Positions 7,447 to 15,267 of a DNA stretch of 23,808 nucleotides are shown piece by piece (positions within the stretch are counted from its first letter, which is position 1; each line of letters starts with the position of its first letter). A model generated the notes under the pieces. The model ran no database searches. It was not told the DNA's origin and worked only from the letters and a program-made list of their open reading frames with translations. The stretch lies in the NCBI GenBank assembly GCA_002430545.1, contig DJCM01000003.1, positions 1 through 23,808 of the forward strand, written 5' to 3'. The position numbers and the translations under genes were made by a program. The DNA is from Flavobacteriaceae bacterium UBA5950. Its GTDB lineage: Bacteria > Bacteroidota > Bacteroidia > Flavobacteriales > Flavobacteriaceae.

Positions 7447-8286
7447 TTACTTTTCAGTCCATTCACGCAACTTCTTTTTGTTGAAATTCACATACTGTTG
7501 ATTGCCTGCTGATTCTGCCAATTCGAGTGACCTTTGGGCTGCATCTATCGCCATCTTCAATTCACCAAGTGCTTCGTGTATCAAAGATTTTTGACGATAA
7601 AACCAAAACGCATCATGTCTCAACGCAACTGCCTTGGTTATCCACTCTTTAGCCTTTTGAAGATCTTTATCATTATTAAAATAATACACTGCTGCAGTGT
7701 ATAAATCATTGGCAGATGCAGTGTCGACATTCATTTTTGATAAATTAGACTCCATGATTTTACTTGTTGGAAAAACAATTGGAAGCTGTATCGCTGTTTT
7801 TCCCCAAGCCAATTGTAAATCTGCAGTATCAAGGGTAATTTTTTCGATTGAAATCCGAAATGATTCTGTATGAGAAATATCTTGCACCTCTGCGCGAACA
7901 GCAAGGCTTATTTGTTCTTCATCCCATTGTACTGGAGTTCCCCAATTGTCAGTTTTATTATAAATAAACACCATCCAAGCATCTTTGTTTGGAATTGTGT
8001 ACAATGCATAAGTGCCCTTCGACAGAGGCTGGCCAGAAATGACAACATCATGTGAGAAAGTAATCAAAGTGTTTCGATTTGCACCTGTTCGCCAAAGGAC
8101 ATTATAAGGAACCAAATCTCCAAAAATCGTTCGCTCTCGAACAGATGGCCTTGCGTAATCGATAGTGACCTCCGAGAGGCCAACAGTCTGCACTAACTTG
8201 GCTTTTGGGCTGAGTTGAGGCCTTGGTATTTGAGCATGAATGCTTAGCGTGACAAAAAGAGCGAAAAGGAAAAATAGAGGTTTCAT
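7447..8286 (-). CDS. Secreted DUF2911 protein with TPR-like C terminus
   Basis: This 279-residue protein begins with a clear signal peptide (MKPLFFLFALFVTLSIHA, cleaved before QIPRPQ). The DUF2911 domain (about 25-170) has the family features SPKAKLVQTVGLSEVTIDYARPS and VLWRTGANRNT. After about residue 185 come TPR-like helices (AKEWITKAVALRHDAFWFYRQKSLIHEALGELKMAIDAAQRSLELA). DUF2911 proteins are common in Bacteroidetes periplasms, and their function is unknown. It is divergent from the photolyase operon, sharing a 91-base intergenic region with it. Confidence 0.85.
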   Translation of the reverse strand: MKPLFFLFALFVTLSIHAQIPRPQLSPKAKLVQTVGLSEVTIDYARPSVRERTIFGDLVPYNVLWRTGANRNTLITFSHDVVISGQPLSKGTYALYTIPNKDAWMVFIYNKTDNWGTPVQWDEEQISLAVRAEVQDISHTESFRISIEKITLDTADLQLAWGKTAIQLPIVFPTSKIMESNLSKMNVDTASANDLYTAAVYYFNNDKDLQKAKEWITKAVALRHDAFWFYRQKSLIHEALGELKMAIDAAQRSLELAESAGNQQYVNFNKKKLREWTEK

Positions 8287-8305
8287 TTTAATTGGGTTTA
8301 ATTCT

Positions 8306-8313
8306 CAAAGCTA
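8306..8313 (-). promoter_or_regulatory. Candidate -7 element for the DUF2911 gene
   Basis: The minus strand reads TAGCTTTG, a full TAnnTTTG match, 19 bases before the ATG at 8286. A minus-strand TTTG at 8328-8325 is too close (11 bases) to be an ordinary -33, so the promoter is only half supported. It lies 26 bases from the photolyase-operon promoter on the other strand. Confidence 0.4.
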
Positions 8314-8339
8314 CACATTTCATACAAACGAATAAATAT

Positions 8340-8376
8340 TATTTTTGTTTAATCTTTTTTTTAATTTATTAAACAA
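8340..8376 (+). promoter_or_regulatory. Promoter and candidate CarH operator of the photolyase operon
   Basis: A perfect -7 element TATTTTTG (8340-8347) overlaps the half-site TTGTTTAA (8345-8352). Sixteen bases later comes the inverted half-site TTAAACAA (8369-8376), then one A and the ATG at 8378. This is the same register, to within one base, as the region upstream of the carH-like gene at 50-87. The shared outer blocks are TTTGTTTAAT and TTAAACAAAATG. No -33 TTTG is obvious, so an activator or a relaxed promoter is possible. Confidence 0.6.
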
Positions 8377-8377
8377 A

Positions 8378-8857
8378 ATGATATATTTGAAAAAAAAAGT
8401 GTACAGCTATACATCAGAGCAAAATTTACCAATCGATATTAAAGAAGCATGGGAGTTTTTGTCAGATCCCAAGAATCTAAAGACGATTACGCCAGATTAT
8501 ATGGGTTTTGATATTATTTCGGGTGCAGATCGTAAGATGTTTCCAGGGCAAATCATACAGTATATACTGACTCCTATTCTCAAGATTCCTTTTCGTTGGG
8601 TGACTGAAATCACTCATGTGGAGCATGAGCGATACTTTGTTGACGAACAACGCTTTGGGCCCTATACTTTTTGGCATCACAAGCATTTTATTGAAGAAAT
8701 CCCCAATGGGGTGAAAATGACAGATATCGTAGATTATAAACTGCCTTTGGGTTTGCTGGGGCGTTTTGCGCATTGGCTGTTTGTTAAGAACAAAGTGCGA
8801 TCCATTTTTAATTATCGCAAGCAAAAGCTCGAAAGCATCTTTGGAAAATATAAATAG
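8378..8857 (+). CDS. SRPBCC-fold protein, first gene of the photolyase operon
   Basis: This 159-residue protein is a polyketide-cyclase/SRPBCC-type ligand-binding protein. It has the strand-helix start YSYTSEQNLPIDIKEAWEFLSDPKNLKTITP, followed by alternating strands (WVTEITHVEHERYFVDEQRFGPYTFWHHKHFIEE) and a long C-terminal helix with RSIFNYRKQKL. The fold normally forms a deep hydrophobic pocket; the ligand here is unknown. ATG 8378 is chosen over an in-frame TTG at 8345, because that TTG lies inside the -7/operator element. The SDR gene follows after 3 bases. Related SRPBCC-SDR-photolyase groupings exist in other bacteria, which suggests a real but unexplained link to light response. Confidence 0.85.
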   Translation: MIYLKKKVYSYTSEQNLPIDIKEAWEFLSDPKNLKTITPDYMGFDIISGADRKMFPGQIIQYILTPILKIPFRWVTEITHVEHERYFVDEQRFGPYTFWHHKHFIEEIPNGVKMTDIVDYKLPLGLLGRFAHWLFVKNKVRSIFNYRKQKLESIFGKYK

Positions 8858-8860
8858 AAC

Positions 8861-9553
8861 ATGAAAAAGAATATCTTATTTATTGGAGGGTCGAGTGGTA
8901 TTGGCCTCGCGACGGTGAAACTGCTTGCCGAAACCCACGAAGTATATGTAGCCTCTCGATCATCAGAGTCCCTCGCAGGACTATCCATCAATCATCTCCC
9001 CTTTGATGTGACTACTGATGATTTATCAACGCTCGACTTGCCTAGTGAATTGTCAGGGCTTGTGTATTGTCCAGGCAGTATCAATTTACGCCCATTCAAA
9101 GGGCTTAAGCCAGAGGCTTTTGAAGCAGACTTCAAGATCAATGTTTTGGGCTTTGTCAGTTGTATGCAAGCTGTTTTGCCAAAGTTGACTACCAACAGTA
9201 GTGTCGTATTGTACAGTACAGTCGCAGTAAAAGTGGGGATGCCATTTCACGCGAGTGTGGCTGCATCTAAGGGAGCGCTTGAGGGTCTTGGCAAGTCACT
9301 TGCTGCTGAGCTAGCACCCAACACTAGAGTGAATGTGATTGCGCCGTCGATTACCAACACCCCTTTGGCAGATCGCTTTTTGAACAATGAAACTAAGTTG
9401 GAAAAATCGGCACAGCGACACCCATTGAAGCGAGTTGGCAAAGCTGAAGACGTCGCATCAATGACGTGTTTCTTGCTCAGCGATGAAAGCAGTTGGATGA
9501 CTGGTCAAATCATTGGCTTGGATGGAGGGATGTCATCACTAAACACACACTAA
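8861..9553 (+). CDS. Short-chain dehydrogenase/reductase-like protein lacking the catalytic Tyr
   Basis: This 230-residue protein has an SDR Rossmann fold with the cofactor motif GGSSGIG (residues 9-15). The C-terminal part GQIIGLDGGM is typical of classical SDRs. The YxxxK active site reads V133-AAS-K137, so the catalytic Tyr is Val, and the usual NNAG is replaced by YCPG. The cofactor site appears intact, but ordinary ketone/alcohol oxidoreduction is doubtful. It is 3 bases after the SRPBCC gene and 1 base before the photolyase, so it is certainly in the same transcript. The role is unknown; related SDRs without this Tyr may exist in other photolyase clusters. Confidence 0.85.
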   Translation: MKKNILFIGGSSGIGLATVKLLAETHEVYVASRSSESLAGLSINHLPFDVTTDDLSTLDLPSELSGLVYCPGSINLRPFKGLKPEAFEADFKINVLGFVSCMQAVLPKLTTNSSVVLYSTVAVKVGMPFHASVAASKGALEGLGKSLAAELAPNTRVNVIAPSITNTPLADRFLNNETKLEKSAQRHPLKRVGKAEDVASMTCFLLSDESSWMTGQIIGLDGGMSSLNTH

Positions 9554-9554
9554 A

Positions 9555-10856
9555 TTGGATTCTATTGCATTGTTTTGGTTTCGTAGGGACTTACGTTTAG
9601 ACGACAACGTGGGTCTTTATCATGCCCTGCAGAATGAATCGAAGGTACTTCCCGTCTTTATTTTCGATAGTGATATTTTGAGTCGTTTGCCCAAAGACGA
9701 TGCTCGTGTTTCCTTTTTATTTCAGCAAATCGAAGATATGAACAGTCAGCTTGCCCAATCAAAGAAGAAAATTCATGTTTTTAGTGGCAAGCCGATCAAT
9801 GTATTTAAAGAGATTTTAAAATCGAATAAGGTTAATGCCGTTTACGCCAATCGAGATTATGAACCTTACGCCACAACAAGAGACTCCGAAATCAAAACCC
9901 TACTAGAAGAGAGCAATATTTCTTTCTCAACTTTCAAAGATCATGTCATTTTTGAACAAGACGAGGTTGTCAAGTCAGATGGCACTCCCTATCGCGTGTA
10001 TACACCTTATTCCAGAACTTGGCTGGCTGCATTTGCAGAGGATAGAGATCTCAAAGACTACAGTGTTGCATCTTTTGAAAAACTTGTTAAACTTACAGCA
10101 CACAACAATCCGAGTTTGTCAGATATTGGCTTCACAACATCCAAAATTGCTGTGCCGCAGTATAATACTTCAAAACAAATCATCGATCAATATGAGGAGT
10201 TGAGAAACACCCCCTCAGTTGCAGGCACTTCAAAAATAGGAGTTCACTTGCGTTTTGGTTCTGTTAGTATTCGAAAATCAGTTGCCAAAGCATTACAATC
10301 TACAAATCAAACTTTTTTGAAGGAGTTGATCTGGCGTGAGTTTTTTATGCAGATATTATGGCACTTCCCACACACCGAAAATCAAAGTTTCAAACCCCAA
10401 TACGATCGAATTGAGTGGCGTAACAGTCCAGAAGATTTTCAGCGTTGGTGTGATGGCGAAACAGGTTATCCATTTGTTGATGCTGGCATGAAAGAAATGA
10501 ACCAAACTGGATTTATGCACAATCGAGTGCGTATGCTTGTTGGTAGTTTTTTATGCAAACATTTACTGATCGATTGGCGCTTGGGTGAGGCATATTTTGC
10601 CCAAAAGCTTTTGGATTATGAAATGGCTAGTAATGTTGGTAATTGGCAATGGGTCGCAGGATGTGGGGTTGATGCAGCGCCTTATTTTAGGATTTTTAAT
10701 CCAACAGAGCAGATCAAAAAGTTTGACAAAAACCATGACTACATTAAAAAGTGGGTGCCCAACTATCAATCGCCCTTTTATCCCAAACCTATCGTTGATC
10801 ATAAAATGGCACGAGAGCGTTGTTTGGAAACTTATAAATCTGCATTAAACAAATGA
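9555..10856 (+). CDS. phr: CPD photolyase (class I deoxyribodipyrimidine photo-lyase)
   Basis: This light-driven enzyme splits cyclobutane pyrimidine dimers with reduced FAD. The 433-residue protein has the N-terminal antenna domain start LFWFRRDLRLDDN and a C-terminal FAD domain. By eye against E. coli PhrB, the working residues are kept. They are Glu257 (E274), Trp260 (W277), Asn323 (N341), Met327 (M345), Asn360 next to flavin N5 (N378) and Trp366 (W384). The electron-transfer triad Trp288/Trp341/Trp364 (W306/W359/W382) is also kept. The start is TTG 9555, one base after the SDR stop; it gives the expected N terminus and suggests coupled, weaker initiation. Its stop overlaps the DUF2256 start (ATGA). 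Confidence 0.95.
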   Translation: MDSIALFWFRRDLRLDDNVGLYHALQNESKVLPVFIFDSDILSRLPKDDARVSFLFQQIEDMNSQLAQSKKKIHVFSGKPINVFKEILKSNKVNAVYANRDYEPYATTRDSEIKTLLEESNISFSTFKDHVIFEQDEVVKSDGTPYRVYTPYSRTWLAAFAEDRDLKDYSVASFEKLVKLTAHNNPSLSDIGFTTSKIAVPQYNTSKQIIDQYEELRNTPSVAGTSKIGVHLRFGSVSIRKSVAKALQSTNQTFLKELIWREFFMQILWHFPHTENQSFKPQYDRIEWRNSPEDFQRWCDGETGYPFVDAGMKEMNQTGFMHNRVRMLVGSFLCKHLLIDWRLGEAYFAQKLLDYEMASNVGNWQWVAGCGVDAAPYFRIFNPTEQIKKFDKNHDYIKKWVPNYQSPFYPKPIVDHKMARERCLETYKSALNK

Positions 10857-10999
10857 GAGGAGTCAAAAAAGCTGATCTCCCCGAAAAGCTTTGTTTGGTA
10901 TGTGGTCGACCATTTAGGTGGCGAAAAAAATGGGAAAAAAATTGGAATGAAGTTAAATATTGTAGTCAAAAATGCAGGAAAAACAAAACACAGCTTTAG
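10853..10999 (+). CDS. DUF2256 zinc-finger-like small protein
   Basis: This 48-residue protein has Cys14-x2-Cys17 and Cys37-x3-Cys41 separated by a Trp- and Lys-rich stretch (FRWRKKWEKNWNEVKYC), the pattern of the DUF2256 family. The four Cys probably bind zinc. DUF2256 genes are often beside cryptochrome genes in Proteobacteria and Bacteroidetes; the function is unknown, and the small basic fold could bind nucleic acid. The ATG overlaps the photolyase TGA, and the 3' end overlaps the DASH gene by 28 bases in another frame. Translational coupling of all three is therefore likely. Confidence 0.88.
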   Translation: MRGVKKADLPEKLCLVCGRPFRWRKKWEKNWNEVKYCSQKCRKNKTQL

Positions 11000-12267
11000 T
11001 TTGGTTTAGGAATGATCTTCGGATCGATGACAACCAATCGCTTTATGATGCTACAACAACGCACGACAAGGTTATAGGTCTTGTTTTGATTCCAGATTTT
11101 TGGTTAAAAGAAACAGCGTTTGGATTCAGAAAAATGGAAGTGTTTAGAGCACGCTTTTTGATCGAAACCATTGAAGATTTAAGGCAAGAGCTCAAGACGT
11201 TAAACATCCCTTTGATCGTAAAGGTGGACGATGGAACCTCTTTGAAAAAGCTTTGCGATCAATATCAAATTACTGATTTGTACATGCAAGAGGAATGGAC
11301 AAAAGAGGAAGTTGATCAGCAAAAAAACATACCTGACACTGTCAGTGTCCACAAGTCTTACAGTCAATTTGTATTTCATCCTGATGATTTGCCTTTGGCA
11401 ATTGAAAACCTTCCTGAAGTTTTTACTGTTTTTCGAAAAGCTTGTGAAAAAAATAGTATAGTTCGACCCTGCACCCCAAAGCCCAGAAAGCTTGCAGACA
11501 AAAACGATCAAATTCCCTCAAGTGAACCATTGACTTTACAGGAGCTCGGATATGCGCCATTTGATATTCACCCCAACAGTGCCTTTCCCTTTCAAGGCGG
11601 CAGTGGTGCAGCAAGTGAACGATTAAATCACTATTTTTGGATAACTAAAAAGTTATCTTACTACAAGAAAACAAGGAATGGATTATTGGGGACTGGTTAC
11701 AGTTCCAAATTTTCTTCATGGCTAGCAAACGGATCTATCTCTCCCAAATCAATTTATTGGTCGGTTAAAGATTATGAGCAAAAAATTGATAAAAATCAAT
11801 CGACTTATTGGCTCATTTTTGAATTGATATGGAGAGATTATTTCAAGTATATTTCATTGCGCCATGGCAATTCTATTTTCGTTGTTGGGGGAATCAAAAA
11901 AAGGGTATATGATTGGCGGCAAAATGATCAGGTATTCGACCAATGGATAAACGGCACAACAGCTGAACCATTTGTGAATGCCAATATGCTGGAACTAAAA
12001 AATACTGGGTTTATGAGTAATCGAGGGAGACAAAATGTAGCGAGTTATTTTGCAAAAACATTGCAAATGGATTGGCGTTTGGGTGCTGCTTATTTTGAAT
12101 CCATGTTAATCGATTATGATGTCCACAGCAACTATGGCAATTGGATGTATAACGCTGGAGTTGGAAATGACCCAAGAGATCGCGTGTTTAATGTAGGCCT
12201 ACAAGCAGAGCGTTATGATGGAAAGGGGAAATATCAGTCCTCGTGGCTGCAAAAAACACTGTTCTAA
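10972..12267 (+). CDS. DASH-type cryptochrome / single-strand photolyase
   Basis: The 431-residue protein shows DASH signatures. These include LVWFRNDLRIDDNQSLYDA, QGGSGAASERLNHYF, a TRNGLLGTGYSSKFSSWLANGSISP block and ELIWRDYF. The FAD-domain segment GFMSNRGRQNVASYFAK and the SNYGNWMYNAGVGNDPRDRVFN segment are also present. DASH proteins repair CPDs mainly in single-stranded or looped DNA and may also act as light sensors. The C terminus is short, ending soon after SSWL. The start ATG 10972 lies inside DUF2256, and the stop overlaps the next ATG (TAATG). Confidence 0.94.
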   Translation: MQEKQNTALVWFRNDLRIDDNQSLYDATTTHDKVIGLVLIPDFWLKETAFGFRKMEVFRARFLIETIEDLRQELKTLNIPLIVKVDDGTSLKKLCDQYQITDLYMQEEWTKEEVDQQKNIPDTVSVHKSYSQFVFHPDDLPLAIENLPEVFTVFRKACEKNSIVRPCTPKPRKLADKNDQIPSSEPLTLQELGYAPFDIHPNSAFPFQGGSGAASERLNHYFWITKKLSYYKKTRNGLLGTGYSSKFSSWLANGSISPKSIYWSVKDYEQKIDKNQSTYWLIFELIWRDYFKYISLRHGNSIFVVGGIKKRVYDWRQNDQVFDQWINGTTAEPFVNANMLELKNTGFMSNRGRQNVASYFAKTLQMDWRLGAAYFESMLIDYDVHSNYGNWMYNAGVGNDPRDRVFNVGLQAERYDGKGKYQSSWLQKTLF

Positions 12268-13799
12268 TGGAAGTTCGATTGATTCTTGGCGATCAACTCA
12301 ATTCAGAACACAGCTGGTTCGAGCAAGTCAACAGCGATGTGATTTATGTGATGTTTGAAATGCGTCAGGAGACAAACTATGTCAAACATCATATACAGAA
12401 AGTTGTTGCCTTTTTTGGCGCCATGAGAAGCTTTGCGAAAGCAAAAGAAAGCGAAGGTCATCAGTTTTTGTATTACACCCTCGATGACCCTGAAAATAAG
12501 CATGATCTGACATCAAATCTCAACAAAGTCATTTCACTTTTAGACGCAAATCGGTTTGCGTATCAGTTGCCAGACGAGTTTCGCCTAGACGAGCAACTTC
12601 GTTTGTTTTGCAAGGACTTACACATTCCTTCAAAGTCGTATGACTCTGAACATTTTCTCACCAAAAGAGACGAGATGGCGCATTTTTTTGAAGGCAAAAA
12701 GAAATGGGTGATGGAGTTTTTCTATCGTTATATGCGTAAAAAGTTTGATATACTCATGGTGCATGACCAACCAGAAGGTGGGTCGTGGAATTATGATAAA
12801 TTCAATCGCAACAAATGGAATGGATCGCCTGAAATCCCTCCTCCATTTTATCCAAAAGTTGATGAGACAGATGTCATACAGAAAATGATTGAAGATGAAG
12901 GGATCAAAACACTTGGAACTTTCTCAAAAGACGATTTTCTCTTTCCAGTGACAAGAGAAGAAAGTATCGACCAACTCGATTACTTTTGCCAGCATCTCCT
13001 TGCGCATTTTGGTACCTATCAAGATGCAATGCATCAAGAGCAAACCAATCTTTTTCATGCGAGAATATCTTTTGCTTTGAATGCTAAAATCATTAATCCC
13101 CTCGAGGTGATAAACCATGCGATTGACACTTATAGAAAACAGCCAGATGCCATTTCCCTTTCTCAAGTTGAGGGTTTTGTCAGGCAAGTACTGGGTTGGC
13201 GTGAATACATCAGAGGCTTGTATTGGAAAGAAATGCCCTCTTACAAAGAGTTGAATGCTTTGGAAAACAACAACCCCCTTCCAGATTTCTATTGGACTGG
13301 AAAAACAAAGATGAATTGTCTGAGCACAACCATAAAAAACAGTTTGGAACACGCTTATGCTCATCACATTCAAAGGCTTATGATTACAGGAAATTTTGCG
13401 CTACTTGCGCAAACTCATCCTGATGCTGTTGATGAGTGGTATTTGGGCATATATGCAGATGCAGTCGAATGGGTACAACTCCCAAACACACGAGGGATGA
13501 GTCAATATGCAGATGGTGGTATGGTTGCAACCAAACCTTATGTTTCTTCGGGGTCTTATGTCAATAAAATGAGTAATTATTGTTCGTCGTGCAGCTATAA
13601 CAACAAAAAGAGGTTAGGTGATGATGCTTGCCCATTTAATAGCCTGTATTGGAATTTTTTAGATGATAAAAAAGACTTGCTCAAAAGCAACAATCGTATG
13701 GGTATGATGCTGAACTTGTTGCGAAAAATCAATCCAGAGGAATTGGCTGCCATTAAAACACGAGCTTACGAAATTATTGCGAATCCCGATGCCTACTAA
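12267..13799 (+). CDS. FeS-type bacterial cryptochrome/photolyase, probable (6-4) photolyase
   Basis: This 510-residue protein belongs to the FeS-BCP (PhrB/CryB, COG3046) group. The four cluster ligands are visible as Cys351, Cys439-x2-Cys442 and Cys455. Each is exactly one position beyond the ligands of Agrobacterium PhrB (350, 438, 441, 454), so a [4Fe-4S] cluster is expected. The HAYAHHIQR segment (362-370) includes the His region needed for (6-4) photoproduct repair. Family members bind FAD and use 6,7-dimethyl-8-ribityllumazine as antenna. ATG 12267, sharing one base with the DASH stop, is preferred over GTG 12243. (6-4) repair is inferred from the family; CryB-type signalling is the alternative. 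Confidence 0.93.
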   Translation: MEVRLILGDQLNSEHSWFEQVNSDVIYVMFEMRQETNYVKHHIQKVVAFFGAMRSFAKAKESEGHQFLYYTLDDPENKHDLTSNLNKVISLLDANRFAYQLPDEFRLDEQLRLFCKDLHIPSKSYDSEHFLTKRDEMAHFFEGKKKWVMEFFYRYMRKKFDILMVHDQPEGGSWNYDKFNRNKWNGSPEIPPPFYPKVDETDVIQKMIEDEGIKTLGTFSKDDFLFPVTREESIDQLDYFCQHLLAHFGTYQDAMHQEQTNLFHARISFALNAKIINPLEVINHAIDTYRKQPDAISLSQVEGFVRQVLGWREYIRGLYWKEMPSYKELNALENNNPLPDFYWTGKTKMNCLSTTIKNSLEHAYAHHIQRLMITGNFALLAQTHPDAVDEWYLGIYADAVEWVQLPNTRGMSQYADGGMVATKPYVSSGSYVNKMSNYCSSCSYNNKKRLGDDACPFNSLYWNFLDDKKDLLKSNNRMGMMLNLLRKINPEELAAIKTRAYEIIANPDAY

Positions 13800-15267
13800 G
13801 TCAGAAGTGTCAGTTTTTTGGTTTAAAAGAGATCTTAGGGTTCTCGATAACCCTGCGCTTCAAGCTGCTGTAATTGACCCTACACCTACACTTTTGGTAT
13901 ATAATTTCGAACCTCTATTGACAGAGAATCATCACTATGACAAAAGACATTGGAAATTTGTATTCGAAAGTTTGGAGGAACTCAATCATTTCTTTTCACA
14001 ATACGACACAAAAATAATCATAAGCAGTTCCGACATACTGCACACGTTTGGGGAAATACAGAAGCGATACACGATCAAAACAATATACAGTCATCAGGAA
14101 ACTGGGCTTGCTTGCACCTACACTAGAGATCAAGAGGTGGCTGGGTTTTGTAGTTCCTTATCGATCGATTGGAAAGAGTTTACAAATAATGGTGTTTTTC
14201 GGGGTTTGTCAAATCGAAAAAATTGGCGTAAAAAATGGTATCAGTTTATGTCAGAACCCATACAAAATTGGCAAGTAACAAAGGATTCATTTGTGTCTAT
14301 TGCAGCAATCGATGGGATGAACTTTAATCCTTTTGAATGGACAAAACATAAGACTGATCAAATTCGCCAAAAGGGTGGCACAAAGCAAGGACTTGCCTAT
14401 TTGAATAGTTTTATAGGTGATCGGCATAAGTCGTATCAAAACTCGATTTCAAAGCCAGAATTATCACGAAGAGCTTGTAGTCGATTATCTCCATATATTG
14501 CTTGGGGCAACTTGTCGGTTCGCTATGTATGGCAAACTGCCGAGAAGGCCAAACGAAAGGGAGCATCTAAATTTCAACTCAATGCTTTCACATCAAGATT
14601 GCGATGGCAAGCCCACTTTATTCAAAAGTTTGAGATGGAGGATCGAATGGAATTTGAGAGTATCAACAAAGGATATGCATCATTGGACAAAGCAGTTGAT
14701 GAAAGCTTGATACAAGCCTGGAAAGATGGACAAACAGGCCTTCCATTGGTTGATGCATCCATGCGATGTTTGGTTCAAACAGGTTATATCAATTTTCGAA
14801 TGCGTGCGATGTTGGTATCGTTTTTCACCCATCATTTGTGGCAACCCTGGCAACATGGTGTTACGCATCTGGCAAAACAGTTTTTGGATTTTGAACCTGG
14901 CATTCATTATCCTCAATTCCAAATGCAAGCAGGTGAAACTGGTATCAATATGTTGCGAATTTATAATCCAGTAAAAAATAGTTTAACGCATGACCCTGAG
15001 GGCGTATTTCTTTGCAAATGGGTTCCAGAGCTGCGTAAGCTTCCATTGCATCTGCAGCATGAGCCTTGGAATATCACAGCTATTGAGGAAGAGCTTTATG
15101 ATTTTTCTTTGGGGAAAGACTATCCAAAACCTGTTGTTGACTTGCAAACTGCAGCAAGACATGCTTCCAAGAAACTTTGGTCGATAAAAGGATCTGCTAA
15201 AGTCAGGAAAGAATCGAAACGCATACTTTTAAAGCACACTTTGGCAGATAGAAACAACTTTGATTAG
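13789..15267 (+). CDS. Divergent photolyase/cryptochrome-like flavoprotein
   Basis: This 492-residue protein has an N-terminal photolyase domain (VFWFKRDLRVLDNPAL) and a recognisable FAD domain (SRRACSRLSPYIAWGNLS, GQTGLPLVDASMR, MLRIYNP). Active-site residues differ from CPD photolyases when aligned by eye with E. coli PhrB: E274 becomes Arg270, N341 Phe336, M345 Ala340, N378 His373, W382 Phe377 and W384 Met379. Usual dimer repair and the standard Trp triad are therefore unlikely. It may be a light sensor or act on another lesion. ATG 13789 is used; it overlaps the FeS-type gene by 11 bases, and an in-frame TTG at 13777 is an alternative. TIGR03643 follows with no gap. Confidence 0.85.
   Translation: MPTKSEVSVFWFKRDLRVLDNPALQAAVIDPTPTLLVYNFEPLLTENHHYDKRHWKFVFESLEELNHFFSQYDTKIIISSSDILHTFGEIQKRYTIKTIYSHQETGLACTYTRDQEVAGFCSSLSIDWKEFTNNGVFRGLSNRKNWRKKWYQFMSEPIQNWQVTKDSFVSIAAIDGMNFNPFEWTKHKTDQIRQKGGTKQGLAYLNSFIGDRHKSYQNSISKPELSRRACSRLSPYIAWGNLSVRYVWQTAEKAKRKGASKFQLNAFTSRLRWQAHFIQKFEMEDRMEFESINKGYASLDKAVDESLIQAWKDGQTGLPLVDASMRCLVQTGYINFRMRAMLVSFFTHHLWQPWQHGVTHLAKQFLDFEPGIHYPQFQMQAGETGINMLRIYNPVKNSLTHDPEGVFLCKWVPELRKLPLHLQHEPWNITAIEEELYDFSLGKDYPKPVVDLQTAARHASKKLWSIKGSAKVRKESKRILLKHTLADRNNFD

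Noticed and set aside
8345..8377. Upstream TTG start adding 11 residues to the SRPBCC protein
   Set aside because: The extension would be translated from the -7/operator element, and its Phe/Asn/Leu residues come from AT-rich promoter DNA.
12243..12266. GTG start for the FeS-type photolyase
   Set aside because: ATG 12267 overlaps the DASH stop in the usual coupled way and brings the four cluster Cys within one position of PhrB numbering.
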